A stretch of DNA of 64,000 nucleotides from Chamaelirium japonicum (Eukaryota > Streptophyta > Magnoliopsida > Liliales > Melanthiaceae): NCBI GenBank assembly GCA_947650365.1, contig OX393555.1, positions 17,058,512-17,122,511 on the forward strand, read 5' to 3'. The position numbers and the translations under genes were made by a program. The notes beneath the pieces are model-generated. The model was not told where the DNA came from, did no database searches, and saw only the letters and a program-made list of their open reading frames with translations. Below, piece by piece: positions 1-13,890 of this stretch (positions are counted from its first letter, which is position 1; each line of letters begins with the position of its first letter).

Positions 1-254
1 TACACTGTCATCTCCAACAGCTTATTGTGATAAGACGACCAACCTGATCATAGCTGCGAACTTATTTAGATTATATAGGACCAATCCACTCAGTCTTCTA
101 CTCAGTGGACTACCATATAACCATGGCTCTCTGTTCTTAAAAGAACACATAACTGTGTTATGCACTAATATTCATCTCATATAATAACTATCAACATTTA
201 TTTATCAGATCAAAACATAAAGTTTTACAAGCTTAGAATACATCAATTCTAACA
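1..254 (-). repeat. Ty1/copia LTR, 3' copy, cut by window edge
   Basis: This stretch aligns with 6793-7044, including the shared run from the TTATTTAGATTATAT block to the terminal TTCTAACA. On the minus strand it begins TGTTAGAATTGATG, the usual TG start of an LTR. A short purine tract lies immediately upstream, so this is the 3' LTR of the minus-strand element that fills 255-5060. The two copies differ at many positions (11 in the first 60 bases compared), so the insertion is old. The rest of this LTR lies outside the window. Confidence 0.85.
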
Positions 255-268
255 ATCTTTCACTTGGT
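255..268 (-). other. Polypurine tract of the copia element
   Basis: On the minus strand AAGTGAAAGAT abuts the LTR start TGTTAG. In plant Ty1/copia elements the consensus here is close to AAGTGGGAGAT followed by TGTT, so this is a slightly degraded plus-strand primer site. It fixes the 3' LTR boundary. Confidence 0.7.
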
Positions 269-2074
269 CTAGCTAAGTAAAATGGTTTTGACTCCCATCG
301 CATTTACATGTCGCTCGAATGCCTTGGTAGGTATTGTCTTGGTGAAAGGATCAGCAACATTATCTACAGATATAATCTGTGTCACCGCTACTCGCCCTTG
401 TTTTTGAAAGTGCCAAAATAAGTAGAATTTACGCTTGATGTGTTTTCCCTTCTGGTGATGTCTTGGCTTCTTAGCTTGTGCTACCGCCCCACTATTGTCA
501 TAATAAAGCACAATAGGTAACTGGGTCTCTGGTACACACCCCAAATCCGTAAGAAATTTTTTGAGCCATACCGCCTCTTTGGCTGACTCGCACGCTGCAA
601 CATACTCAGCCTCTGTGGTAGAGTCTGTGATACATTTTTACTTCATACTCTACCAACTAACTACTACTCCCCCTAATATAAACATAAATCCTGATGCCGA
701 TTTTCTGGATTCCAAATTTGATATAAAGTCAGAATCTATATATCCAATCGGTGTCAGTTCCTGTACAGTATAGACCAACTCATAGTCCCTTGTTATACGA
801 AGGTACTTGAGTATACACTTCACAGATGTCCAATGATCTGGACCCGGATTCGACTGAAACCGCCCTATCATGTCTACTGCGAAACATATATTTTGCTTTG
901 TACAATGTATAGCATACATTAGACTACCTACTACCGAAGCATAAGGTATTTTCTGTATTTTCGCTCTCTCCTCAGGTGTCTTAGAACATTGATCCTTAGA
1001 TAGTTTCGCCATATCTAAATGGCACAAAACCCTTCTTGGAGTTTTGCATATCAAACCTAGCCATAACCTTATTTATATTCGCGGCCTATGACAATGAGAG
1101 AATCATGTTCTGGCAATCTCGTGTTACCTTGATCCCCAAAACATAACTTGCTTCACCTAGGTCTTTTATATCGAACTGTATTGACAACCAGACCTTTACC
1201 ATTGATAATGTTCCAACATCATTCCCAATGAGTAGAATATCGTTTATGAAAAGTATTAAATACATCACTGTAGTTTTATCACTCCTTTTGTATACACATG
1301 GTTCATCCTTATTTTGAGTAAATCCATATGACTAGATTGCCTAATCAAAACAAATGTTTCAACTTCTAGATACTTGTTTTAGTCCATAAATAGACTTCTG
1401 TAACTTGCAAACTAGATGCTTCTGACCCTTTGACTCAAAACCTGATGGCTGCATCATATATATGTCTCTTTCCAACTCCCCATTGACTAATGTTGTCTTG
1501 ACATCCATTTGCCAGATCTCTCAGTTGTAATGGGCTACAATGGATAGAAGAATCCAAATAGACTTTATCATAGCTACCAGTGAGAAGGTTTCGTTAAAGT
1601 CAATCCCTTCACTCTGGGTATAACCCTTGGCTGCTAATATAGCTTTATAAGTCTCAATAGAACCATCGTATCATCTTTTCTGTTTATACACCCACTTACA
1701 CCCAATAGGTTTAATATTGATGATGGTGTAACAAGAGTCCAGACAGCGTTTTGGGGCATTGATGCAATTTCTGCCTCCATGGCCTTTTGCCAGTCAAAGC
1801 CGTCAGAAACTCCTACTGCCTCATCATAGCTCAGTGGATCATCCTCCTGACCATCTGGATCAACCAATAAGGTTTCTCCATAGTATCTGTCAAGAGCTCT
1901 GATACTTCTCCCACTACGACGAGGAGGTGGTGGTGTTACAGGATGAATAAATCCTATAGTATCTGGTATATTAGTGTCTGTAATATCAGCTCTCATTATG
2001 CTTTCGGATGCGATCTCTGTACTAGTACCCAGCAGTTCATCCAGAACCACCTTACTAGCAGACTTGTGGTCCAT
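269..2074 (-). pseudogene. Ty1/copia reverse transcriptase and RNase H, broken
   Basis: Read on the minus strand, the region runs from the start of the copia RT (WQKAMEAEIASMP, 1740-1800) through the catalytic FINDILLIGND segment near 1200-1260 to the RNase H domain. The RNase H shows SLMYAIHCTKQNICFAV and LKYLRITRDYELVYT at 770-950 and YDNSGAVAQAKKPRHHQKGK at 420-510. The canonical RT motif YVDDILLIG is altered to FINDILLIG. The pieces lie in different frames with stops between them, so no functional polyprotein can be made. Domain order PR-IN-RT-RH is that of Ty1/copia. Confidence 0.9.
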
Positions 2075-2099
2075 AATATAATCCTTCTCTAGAAAATAG

Positions 2100-2934
2100 C
2101 ATTCGTAGAAATAATTACCTTCTTTGACTCATGATCATAAAATAATCCATCTTTAGTCTCCTTGGAATACCTTACAAATAGACATACTCTGGATTTAGAT
2201 TCTATCTTTTTCCTCTTATCCCTTCGCACATGTGCAGGGCATCCCCATATTCTAAAATGCTATAGCATAGGCTTTCGCCTTGACCACAGTTCTCTAGGGG
2301 TTTGAGGTTCTGACTTAGATAGAACATGGTTCAGAATATAAGTTACTGTTTGTAGGGTATATCCCTAAGAGGTCATTGGTAAACTTGTGTAACTCATCAT
2401 GCTGCGAACCATATCCAACAAGGTTCGATTCTTTCTCTTTGAAACTCTATTTTGTTGTAGGGTGCCTGAAACAGTTAATTGGGATGTAATCTCATGCTAC
2501 ACCAAATACCCAAGGAACTTGTCAGATAGATATTCACCTTCTCGATCAGATCGAAGGGTTTTTATACATTTACCTGTCTACTTTTCTACTTCAGCCCTAA
2601 ACTCTTTGAATATGTCAAAGGATTCCGACTTCAATGCATCAGGTAAATATAACCATATCTTGAGTAATCATCAGTGAAAGTGATGAAATACTCATGGCCT
2701 CCTATCGCCTTGACGCTTATGGATCCATATACATTTGAATGGATTAATTCAAATACCTCTTACTTTTTTGCCTTTAAAGGTCCTCTTGGTCATCTTGCAT
2801 TCCATGCTGGATTCAAGGATGGGAAGGATCTCCATAGGATCTATTTCCAGAAGCTCGGCCTTTACCATCCTACGAATCATGTCTAAGTCAATATGCCCAA
2901 GTTGTAAGTGCCACAATTGGGTTAAATTTTCCAA
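2100..2934 (-). pseudogene. Ty1/copia GAG-pre-integrase and integrase relic
   Basis: At 2934-2749 (minus) the sequence LWHLQLGHIDLDMIRRM matches the zinc-binding GAG-pre-integrase domain that precedes copia integrase. The second half, normally C-x2-C, has lost a cysteine (LESSMECKMTK). The core integrase region down to 2100 can be followed only as short, frameshifted blocks. It is therefore inactive. It sits between the protease at 3107-3328 and the RT. Confidence 0.75.
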
Positions 2935-3106
2935 AGGTTTCTTACACTTAGATAAATTAATATTAAATACTGAAGTTATTGGGTTATCTTTTTCAAAATT
3001 AGGACTAACAATATAGAGATTATTCTGAACTATTCCTCTTATTATATAAGTTTCATTCAGCTTAAATGATACACCAGAAGCATCAAAATAAACTGAATAA
3101 CTTTTA

Positions 3107-3328
3107 TTAACTAAAGAGGAAACAATACCTCAAAGATGGTACATAAAAAACATCTCTAAGAGTCAAAGTCTTATTATTCGAAAAACTAAGAGTAATGTCT
3201 CCAACAGCTTCAGCAGCAGTCACGGCCTCAGTTCCCATGCTCAAGGTCACCTCTCTATCAAGCAACTTTCTACTTTCTCGAAACCCCTGAAGAGAGTTAC
3301 AGGCATGGTTAGTGGATCCTGAATCCAT
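3107..3328 (-). pseudogene. Ty1/copia aspartic protease fragment
   Basis: The minus-strand translation MDSGSTNHACNSLQGF contains the D-S-G active site of retropepsin-like proteases in the copia context (DSGxTxH). It continues through VTLSMGTEAVTAAEAVGDI to the FSNNKTLTLRDVFYVPSL block, the usual link to the GAG-pre-integrase domain. A stop after FLFS interrupts the polyprotein. Confidence 0.8.
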
Positions 3329-3399
3329 AATCCAACTAGCAAAAGAACTGTTACTCGAAAGAAATGATTCAACAACTAAGAGTTGTGGATTACCTTCAC

Positions 3400-4202
3400 C
3401 AACATTCTGAGGCTTCTTACAGTCCTTCTTCTAATAACCCTTCTGGCCACACCGGAAACACTTAATGCCCGGCTTCTTTGATTCACTGGATCCAATGGCC
3501 CCTATAGAGTTCTGCATAGGTGCCGATTTAGGTTTCTTGTGTTTTTTGTCCTAAGCTTTACCAAACTTCTTGAAGGATCTTATTGCACATGTAGTGCTTT
3601 ACCCTTCTGCTTGAAGCCATCCTTAGCCGCCTGGAGAGCTCCCAGAAGTTCTGCATTTATCATAGCCAACTTGTTCAAGTTAAAGTTGATGACAAAGCCT
3701 TCAAAGACTCCAAACAAAGACAAGAGGAAGATGTCTGTTATCACCTCGCCTTCTAGCACAATGTCCATGGTTGCTAGTTTGTTCTGGAACCCAAACATTT
3801 TCATTATGTGTTTTTGAACTAGTGTCCCATCAGACATCTTAGTGCCGACGAGTTTCTTGATAGTGAGGTATCGCGTTACGTGATTGTGACCCTTAAATAT
3901 CTTCAAGTACAACATCATATCAGAAGCATCAAATATTTCCTCGACTTGCTTCTGCAGTATTGTTTACAAAGATGCTATTATATAGTATTTATATATTTTA
4001 TTAGATTCCTTCTAGTCAGTAAACTCTTTTAACTGTGCCTCTGTGGTATTGGGTTCCGGTAAATCTGGCTCAGGGCATTCAGGGCTGTCATGTGTTTACC
4101 AATCCTTAAGACCAGGTACAGGTTGCATTTCCAGTCCTTATAGTTGGGATCGGTAAGTTTATGGTCATTCAGGATAGCGGACAGGGGGTTTAACTTGGTC
4201 AT
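3400..4202 (-). pseudogene. Ty1/copia gag (UBN2-type) with zinc knuckle, broken
   Basis: The gag start is an ATG at 4202-4200 (minus). MTKLNPLSAILNDHKLTDPN followed by YKDWKCNLYLVL is the usual beginning of copia gag. The central part (3918-3580) carries the long helical gag domain. A zinc knuckle follows near 3430-3470 as CFRCGQKGY then KKDC, with the normal histidine replaced by tyrosine and an in-frame stop inside the knuckle. Frameshifts near 3950-4080 separate the two halves. Confidence 0.8.
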
Positions 4203-5060
4203 CTGAAAATAAAAGATTCAATTAGAAGAATGCATGAAAACTCATTTTATGGATTTTTAAAACAAGTTAATTATATCCAAATATCAGCGCTACCCTCAAG
4301 CAAAGCCATCTCTATAGATTAATTAACCATGTATGTAAGATCTCGGAATCGGCTATACCTGCCCTAGGGGGCATCATACTGCATCATTCGCTCACACGGG
4401 ACCCTATCCAAATCTGCCAAGTAAGAGCTTTGATGGACCATGGTTATCTTTTGGCCAATCTTATGTGATCACTATTGTTTAAGCAATGGATACCTCACAT
4501 ATACTTTGGATGCTTACCCACGAGCCTAAGCAATTATGGCACGAGAGTTCATGCGGCTCCCACTAGGGTGGGAAAAGACCCTTCTCTCTTGTCCTCGCAA
4601 TTTCCATATCCATAGGAAGGTCGTTAAGTTATTTGGCATGGAGCCACACAACTACCATTCTAGAAGATGTGAAGTTATGCATTCCCACCCAAACACAAAA
4701 TGACTGGCCATGGAGGCCAGATGATCTCTAAAAGTCCTTTCTTGCATCCCTTATAATATTGTAAAGTTATTTAGCGAGTATGAGTTTATGTCAATACAAA
4801 GGTAGCGATCTTCTATATTCTAGACCCTGGTCACACCGTACTCCCACTAGCGCTTCAAGCCTTTTGTGTAGCATTAATTATTCTCGTAATATCATAGTCC
4901 CTGCCTCAAGTGGGTTTCTCCATTCAAGGGTCAGATTACATATTTCGAGAACATCGATGCTTTGCAAACTTGGCTATCACGCTAATGCCTTGGAGCCTAG
5001 CCTAAGGTCAGATACACAGGAAGGGACTCCCACTAGTTATGACGCCTCACTTATAAATTT
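4203..5060 (-). other. 5' leader of the copia element
   Basis: There is no credible coding sequence between the gag start and the right LTR. This is the untranslated leader of the minus-strand element. I could not find a clear primer-binding site (TGGTATCAGAG) beside the LTR. The LTR U5 end is also shortened compared with the related LTR at 61400-63375, so a deletion or rearrangement probably removed the junction. Confidence 0.55.
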
Positions 5061-7044
5061 AACAATTGATGTAGACGAAAGATCGTCCGCGAAGAAGCCA
5101 ATGGTATGCAAATTAAAGAACTTACTAGATCTATGTGTTAGAATATTTATACCTTTGTGCAAATCTTTTAACCACGGAGAATTATCTTCTTTGTCGATGG
5201 AGACGAAAGATCGTCCGCGAAGAAGCCAATGGTATGCCGGGAGATGATGGCTTCTTGTTCACCCGATCTCACACGATGCATGGTACATTGCGCTCGGATA
5301 TCTGAGTGCCTCCAAAGAAAGACCCATCTCCTTCTACGAAACTCCACGCGAGAAAGATGAAGTTGCAAGCGGGGAAGTAGAGAGATGGGAGAAAGAACTA
5401 GGGAGAAGAGAGGAGGGGGGTTTTGGTTTTTGGAGCACCTATGGCTGGCCCCCCTTTGCCCTTTATATAAGGTCGGTCTATCCCCTTGGATAAGGCTCCA
5501 AGGGGATAGGTTTAACCCCCAAAAATCTTCCTTTATCTCTCCTTCTATTTATCCATTTTCCCCACTTTAAGGACTTGGATTTGATGAATTCAAATCCTTA
5601 TCCCTATCCCTATGGCCAGCCCTATTAATGGGGGATTCTCATCCCCAGTATATAGAGGACGGCCCTGTATAGTCTCCTACAGATAGGGTCGGCCACTAGT
5701 GAGGTTTGGCAGAGCGTATTTTTACCAAAACACCCTTACGCCTCAAATTGACCATTTCTAGTATGCAAGACTTAGCGACTCGTCCATAAGTGATCTTTAT
5801 AAGTTACTTCACTATTAACTAAGGTCATCGAAGGGTGCCCCTAGTAAAGTCAACTAGTCAACTCGTAACATGTCCCGGTGCATCGCACCCATGTAGCGAA
5901 ACTCACTTATGGCGAGGGATAACTACTTGCGCCTCTATACTAGTCTAGGGCTTCCTCTTTAGTACTTGCACGTAGTTACGTATCTACCGTGCACTAGTGC
6001 CAATCACTCACGGAGCATAGACTTCTTACTTTCTCTTACTACTTATTGTGTTCCGAGGAGATGGTTCAAGAACCATACATAATATGGATTAGGTGGAACC
6101 ATAAGGGACCGGGGTTCATGGCTTCCAACTCAAGCTCGATTGACACACTTTCTGAGTGTACCATCGATCCTCTGAGCTCGAGTTAACCTACGTGGCCACC
6201 CAGAGTATGAAGCAAGCTATACTCCAATTCACCCGGACTTACTATGTTCTCTGTCATACCCCTGCTCTCTGCTTAGTAGTGGTAAACTCGATGTTCCTCC
6301 ACTTGATGCCATGATGCACTTCAAGCAGTGGAGAATACCATAAGAATCGAATGCTCATATGACTTGGTTCCTTCCAGGTTGACCTATACGTCGTACCTCT
6401 GATTACCCCGTCGAGTAATCGAACCCGATCAACAGTCAAATTGATGACCACCAGGCTTGGTTTTGGTATAGTGTAAGTCAGACCAAGGAATGCACCTCCC
6501 GTCAGGGGTATGAATAACCTGCAATAGTAAAACACTGATACAACGCTAGCCATGTAACCCAGTACACCGTGGTTTTGGATCACTGTATCTGGATCCTCAC
6601 ACATTGGTACGCCAAAGCACCACTCAACTGGTTAGTCCATCAGACGTGGTTCCTTAGGGTTTAGGACCGTTTTACCCTAAGCAAAAATACGACTTAGTGT
6701 ACCAGTGTCTGTTCATTGATCTGTACACCGTGTTAGTTTCGTTCGACCACAGACACTGTGCCTGGTGATGACCATGGTAAAAACTTCCCATGCACTGTCA
6801 TCCCCAACTGCATATCATGATGAGGTGACCAATCTGATCATAGGTGCGAACTTATTTAGATTATATGGAACCAATCCACTCAGTCTTCTACTCAGTGGAC
6901 TACCATATAACCATGACTCTTTGTTCTTAAAAGAACATGTAACTGTGTTACACACCAATATATATCTCATATAATAACTATCAACCTTTATTTATTAGAT
7001 CAAAACATAAAGTTTTACACGCTTAGAACACATCAATTCTAACA
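5060..7044 (-). repeat. Ty1/copia LTR, 5' copy
   Basis: The right boundary at 7044 is secure: the minus strand starts TGTTAGAATTGATGTG and the first 250 bases align with 1-254. The internal part (about 5130-6660) is homologous, in the opposite orientation, to the LTR at 61400-63375, for example in the block around 6560-6640 against 61450-61530. The U5 end near 5060 is approximate. A related LTR extends further past the GTAGATCTAG block, so this copy seems to have lost the end of U5. Confidence 0.75.
5073..5237. repeat. 37-bp direct duplication, 128 bp apart
   Basis: An identical 37-bp segment (AGACGAAAGATCGTCCGCGA... to GGTATGC) occurs at 5073-5109 and 5201-5237 inside the LTR U5 region. The related LTR at 63090-63110 has a single, different version. 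This looks like a local duplication or a repair scar in this LTR copy. Confidence 0.8.
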
Positions 7045-8189
7045 CATACAACCTTGGTATTTCTTACTACGTATGCTCTATGTTATACTTGCTCACATTG
7101 AGGACAATGTGTCCTTTAAGTTTCGGGGTGTGCATCTTAGCACATACTCAATACATTGGATCAATATTGTTTTTGAAACAAATATTTTAGTCTGAAGTTG
7201 ATAGAAATAGAAAATTTATTAGTTTATACTTAGTTCAATTTATTTGATAAATTATGAATCGAGAAATCAACACATGATCATGCCTATTTTCCAAATGCAC
7301 TCCGGCTGAGTTTTATAAAATAAACATCCAAAATTAACCAATAGCAGTATTAAAAATAAATGGATTAGATAATAAAATAAGAAATAAACCAGGCTAATAA
7401 TTGTATATATAGTAAGTATATTAGTTATGAATAAAAACTTCATCTTAATTATCACCTAGTAACCGGGCATCCAACGAAACAAGTTGGAGTTTCACATCAA
7501 ACAGTGAAAAGTTAAGATGAGGTACCTGTAAGCTAAAACCATCACCTAGTAACCAAGGTATCTGATCCAACCAGTTGGAGTTTAGCGTCAAACAGTAGGA
7601 AGTCAAAATGATAATGGTAGGTAGCCTAATCTAACATCGTAGCCTTCGTAACCCGAGTTAGTAGGTCCTTATGGGTATCTCCACACCCAATGCCCTGAAG
7701 TCATCTGGATAAGAAGTTATTGACTAGAAAACTTAATAAATAAGTTGCGTAGATAGCTTAAAGGAGTTGGACATAACAAAGGCTCCTTAAAAAGAGGGTA
7801 TATTCAATATAAATATATGCTTGTATAATTGTGAACCTGGTCCGTTCACTATTTTAATAAAAGATCAAGGAATCCCAAGTATTGCCTAAAGTTATCAGTA
7901 GGATAGTAGTCTGCTGAAACACAGCTAGAACATTCGCTACACAGATATGATCATGCAGAGATAACCCGGCTCACAATTCGATTTTAGAATGAATGATACA
8001 TAAAGTATGAAAAAATTCTGCTTCGACATATTTTCCTGTAATTAAATTTATCTCTTTAAATAATATTGGCCATGGAATCCTTTATGACACTGATATGCAC
8101 ATATCCATACCCTTACACATTCTCAATGATGAATTTTATTTCTGGCTTTGATTTTACTCGAGGACGAGTAAAGTTCAAGTTTGCAAATG
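7045..8189 (+). other. Gypsy-like 3' untranslated relic
   Basis: No gene is visible. Around 7098-7135 the sequence GAGGACAATGTGTCCTTTAAG and then a TTTCGGGGTGTG tract resembles the region just before the 3' LTR of plant Ty3/gypsy elements. A second such signal, CTCGAGGACGAGTAAAGTTC near 8158-8178, precedes a TGATCGG start at 8190. The direct copy pair at 7463-7510 and 7545-7590 (ACCTAGTAACC...GTTGGAGTTT) shows an internal duplication. The assignment rests on these signals only. Confidence 0.4.
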
Positions 8190-9530
8190 TGATCGGTACT
8201 TAAATATATCATATTTATGCCCCTAAACTTTTGCTTTATCATATTATATCTATATTAAAACCATCAAACTAAATATGTTTTCATGATTAGCAGGAAAATA
8301 GCCACATATAGCGAAAGCAATACAAAGTGAAGCATTGGCGAGAAGAAAAACTATAAGCAACCACAAGAGGAAGCAACCTCTGAAGGCACCCCAACAACTA
8401 GCCCCAAGTAAACAGAGAAATCATATTGATCGATCGATCGGGCCCGAGCGTCGATTAATTGGGTAATGCTTGATCCGCAGATAGAGGAATCACCATGATT
8501 GATCGATCGGGCCTGAGTGATGATCGATCGGCCATGGCAGTCAACACAGCCCGATGCCTTAATTTTGGCCGAGATCGCACTGTGGGACCAATACTACTCC
8601 CTTACACTTGGAGGCTTATATATACATCGTCTCTATCAAAGAGATGGATCTCATTTTCACCTTAGAAACCGCCATTATCAAAGAAGAGTTCAGAAGAGGA
8701 GAAGAAGAAGAGCTGTCATGGAATGTTTGTCATCCTTCATCAGCACCTCCATCTTCACCCTCCCCATGTTCGGCTAAGATTACTCTAGGGCTTCGATGAA
8801 GCCCTAGCTTTTGTTCTAGTATTATTTTATAAACTTTAATGATTTTGTTATTTTAATTGGAGAATCGCTTGACAAAGTTTATAAATTATTTTATCCATTG
8901 TTCTTTTCTCTATCTTGCATGATCTTTATTGTAAATTCTATATCGTGGGAATCGAATAGATCGCATTCTTTGTCTTCTATCTAGTTTAACATAACATACC
9001 GTCACGCAAGAGATGCACTATGCTTAGGAAAACGGTCCATGCCCTTAAAAGACAGACCGTGCTAAACTAAAGATGGTGCATGCCATGTGTGTAATGGTAG
9101 GGCATCATTTATTTATTATCATTCCATGAGATGAGTTGTGCTAAGGAGAAACGATCTGTGCCCTCAAAGAACGGATCCTACTGACTAAAGATAATTTATG
9201 CCATCAAAGGTAATAATCCCCGTTGAGATTCCGTTATGATTTCTAGTTATAGCGGGATCAAAATGCTCCATCGAGAAAACAACTCTAATCGGTATAAAGT
9301 AAGCTAGTTCAAAGTTAGTGGTGGATTATTAGCCCTAGATCTTCTCTAATTAATATCTCTTTAGTTAATCATCTAATATTAGCTTTAATTACATTTACCA
9401 ATCACCATAAAAATCCTCTTTCACTAATTGCTTCAATTATTAGAATTAGACTTAAAGTTACCTAATTGCAATCCCTGAGGACGATACCGGTATTAAACCC
9501 TTTAACTACAACCAGATCGACTAAAAATAC
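8190..9530 (+). repeat. LTR-like sequence of a gypsy element
   Basis: It begins TGATCGG after a purine-rich tract. It has a TATA-like TTATATATAC at 8616-8625, and ends in the ATCCCTGAGGACGATACCGG block (about 9470-9490) that commonly closes U5 in plant gypsy LTRs. Upstream of the TATA are two copies of a GATCGATCGGGCC motif (8428-8446 and 8500-8514). The exact 3' end and any second LTR copy were not found, so it could be a solo or truncated LTR. Confidence 0.45.
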
Positions 9531-10346
9531 CGCATGGTCAAAAATAATCAGCATCTCAAAGTTCGTTAACCTTAGCCAACTGACTAGAGATTGTCAATAT
9601 TTACTCTTTACACGAGAATAGTTGTCTTAGACTTACTAAGGGGTAAAAGAAAAGAGAACTTAAAAAGAGCCTCAAAAGAGATCAATAACTTTTTTAATGG
9701 AATCCTATTACGTAGAAGGTTCAAAAAATGTATCATATGATGTGTGCTCAGGTAGAACCTCATTATTAAACATAAATGAAGTGAAACACATTTTATATGC
9801 TTGTTCTCTCAAATATGAATTCCGACTTTAGCCTATTTGCATAATTAAGTCATTTTTTTTACTAGTATATGTCTAATTCTAATTTTTATAGCCACTTTTG
9901 TGCACCTAATTGTTCTTTGTGCTTACTAACAATCTTAGGTGTTTTTCTTATACTTTGAATGACTTTAATTTAGTCTTTAGTATCTTAGAATTCATAAATT
10001 GCATTTTGTTTAGAAAAACCTAAAAATATTCGTATATGAAAATCTCAAAAGGATTTTTGGGTCTTTTGATCTGTTTTTATTTTGGTAATGCTTTGAATTT
10101 TGTGTTTTTTAATTCAAACATTACTTTCCAATTTATATTTCAAGAGCATCTCATTTTCTTTTAAGCTTTTTTATCATATTTTAATTATGAGTATTTCTTG
10201 CTCTTGTCTTTTAAGTTGGCTCCTCCATCTTTCTTTCATATTTCATTGCATATCTTCGAAGGAGTGATAAAGTTTCATGGATCAACTATACTTTAGTTCT
10301 ATACCCTTTAGTGAGCACATATGCCATATTATATATGTCACTAGTT

Positions 10347-10350
<4 letters not shown>
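9531..10350. other. AT-rich intergenic DNA
   Basis: No ORF of note, RNA gene or repeat family could be recognised. It may be leader sequence of the preceding element, but nothing in it proves this. Confidence 0.4.

Positions 10351-10408
<58 letters not shown>
10351..10408. repeat. (TA)n microsatellite, left of MITE copy 1
   Basis: About 58 bp of uninterrupted TA dinucleotide ends directly at the GGGTTAGG start of the first foldback element. Confidence 0.98.
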
Positions 10409-10412
<4 letters not shown>

Positions 10413-10794
10413 TAGGTTCAATGGACACTGTTTTTGCACTTAAATTTTTACATCGATTTTCAAATCAAATAGATAGAAGTTTCAGAATTTCTTGATTTTT
10501 TGTGAGCATAATCACCTTGACTTAGATAGCATGTCCAGAAAAAATCAGCACATTCTAAAGCCTCCAAGTACATCAAAATTAAAAGGCTTTATCAACCGTC
10601 CATTTTAATCTTTAATTTGAAGAGCACATTTAGTTAGTTTAGAGGCTTTAGAATGTGCTGATTTTTTGTAGATGTGTTATCTAAGACAAGATGATTATGC
10701 TCACAAAAAATCAAAAAATTCTAAAACCTCTATCTAATGGTTTGAAAATCGGTGTAAAAAATTAAGTGCAAAAACAGTGTCCATTGAACCTGAC

Positions 10795-10796
<2 letters not shown>
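10409..10796. mobile_element. 388-bp palindromic MITE, complete copy
   Basis: The left end GGGTTAGGTTCAATGGACAC and the reverse complement of the right end GGGTCAGGTTCAATGGACAC match almost perfectly. The complementarity continues inward through the GTTTTTGCACTT block and further segments such as the inverted CATTCTAAAGCCTC / GAGGCTTTAGAATG pair, so most of the element folds on itself. It codes for nothing. Both ends are (TA)n, which hides the target duplication. Insertion into TA-rich or microsatellite DNA is known for some plant MITEs (the rice Micron type); family identity is not proven here. Confidence 0.85.
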
Positions 10797-10892
<96 letters not shown>

Positions 10893-10919
10893 ATATATAT
10901 ATATCTATATATATATATA
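10797..10919. repeat. (TA)n microsatellite between MITE copies
   Basis: About 120 bp of TA repeat with two single C interruptions near 10891 and 10905 separates the complete and truncated MITE copies. Confidence 0.98.
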
Positions 10920-12420
<1,501 letters not shown>

Positions 12421-12810
12421 AGTGTGTGTGCCTTAGGCTGATCATGCATACGACTGTATAGTCATGTGTACGCCTTTGCCTTAATCATTTTTGCCTTTTG
12501 CTGCCTGACTATGTCATGCGCACAACTTTAAAATCGGCAATACAAGATTTGACGTCTAGTTATACCCCATATGGGATGGTCTTATGGCATGTCGACACAT
12601 GGAAAGTCATATGCATGACTTTAATGTCGTGCGCACGATCCAACTTTTTAGTTTCTTGAAGGTAAGAGTCGATAAGCTCGTCCAATGGTCTTTTGCCACA
12701 TGCTAATCATGCGCACGACTTTAAAATCATGCGCACAACATGACTATGCCAGACCACCTTCATTCTTTTCGTTTGGTTGATTTATCTCTTCTCCCATGGC
12801 TTAGTGTGGG
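12421..12810 (+). repeat. Diverged copies of a GCGCACGACTTTAAAATC motif
   Basis: Several near-copies of CATGCGCACGACTTTAAAAT appear at about 12514-12536, 12608-12640, 12707-12729 and 12728-12745. They lie just upstream of a TATA box at 12811. Such clustered repeats are typical of the U3 enhancer region of an LTR or a promoter, but no LTR ends were identified. Confidence 0.5.
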
Positions 12811-12820
12811 CTATAAATAG
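12811..12820 (+). promoter_or_regulatory. TATA box CTATAAATAG
   Basis: A canonical plant TATA box with downstream sequence CTCACCTCTACACTC resembling a transcribed leader. The unit it would drive is interrupted at 13425 by the CACTA insertion and resumes at 40535. No protein could be assigned to it. Confidence 0.55.
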
Positions 12821-13435
12821 CTCACCTCTACACTCTATTACAACTAATTAATGAGTATTTTGGTTTAATGAGGAATAAGAAGAGAGCTTTAGGTTTAGTG
12901 AGTTCATCTCTTTGAACTCCATCTCCTCTCTTCTTCCCCTTCTTCTCCTTTCTCCAACCTTTCATTAGTTCCATATCCATTGAGGTTGCACTCATCCTTT
13001 GTATAGTCTTTTGAGTATCTTCCAATACCTTGAGATCATACAAAGTAGAGAGGGCAAGACTATGCTATGATATAAAAAATCATTCAACACTTGGATCCTT
13101 GCTAGTACTTAAGGGTTTTTGAGCTTTGATCTTTGTTAGTGTGCTCGAGTTTCATAGAGATTAGATTGAGATCTCCTTGGAGATCAAGATCTTCTTCTAC
13201 CCTTGTAATTAACCTTGATCAAGCTTTTGTTTTTGTTTTCTTTCGTTATTTCCTCCATATAAATCTTTCACCGTGTAGAAGGCTCTTATGGGAGTACTTG
13301 GGATGATTGTGGTCATACAAGCACCCATTGCCGTTGAAAGTAGGGTAGGCCTCTATGGCACCGAGGCAGATTAGAGGAGCTTGGAGTGGAGCAAGGGGGT
13401 TTGCGAGCAGAACCTTTGAAGGGTACACTACAAAA

Positions 13436-13890
13436 AAAACAGTTATTACCGACGGAAACTATCCGTCGGTAATATTAATATTCCGTCGGTAATAGTTTAT
13501 AGCGACGGAAGATATTTCCGTCGCTGGCTGTCGGGAAAGAAGGTGTCAGGAAAAACAATACGACGGACCAAAAATTACCGTCGGTAATAATAATTAATAC
13601 CGACGGTAATATTAAAGCCGTCGGTCATATTTAATCAATTAAAAATTAATATAATATGTTATTACCGACGAACCTTAATAATCCGTTGGTAATATATAAG
13701 CATTGTACCGACGGTTAAGGTATATACTGTCAGTAATACTATATATATTACTGACGCATATATATGTTCCGTCGGTAATAATATATCTATTACCGACGGA
13801 TATTATATACCGTCGGCAAATTATTTATAATTTAAAAAAAATGAAAACATTATTACCGACGGAATAATTAATTTCCGTCGGTAATAAGTA
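13436..13890. repeat. CACTA left subterminal repeats
   Basis: Many copies of ACCGACGG and its complement CCGTCGGT, mostly paired head to head with 8-12 bp between, e.g. 13449-13480 and 13788-13814. In En/Spm, TNPA binds short repeated subterminal motifs to bring the ends together; these repeats are the expected equivalent. Some units are mutated (for example CTGTCAGT near 13728). Confidence 0.9.
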
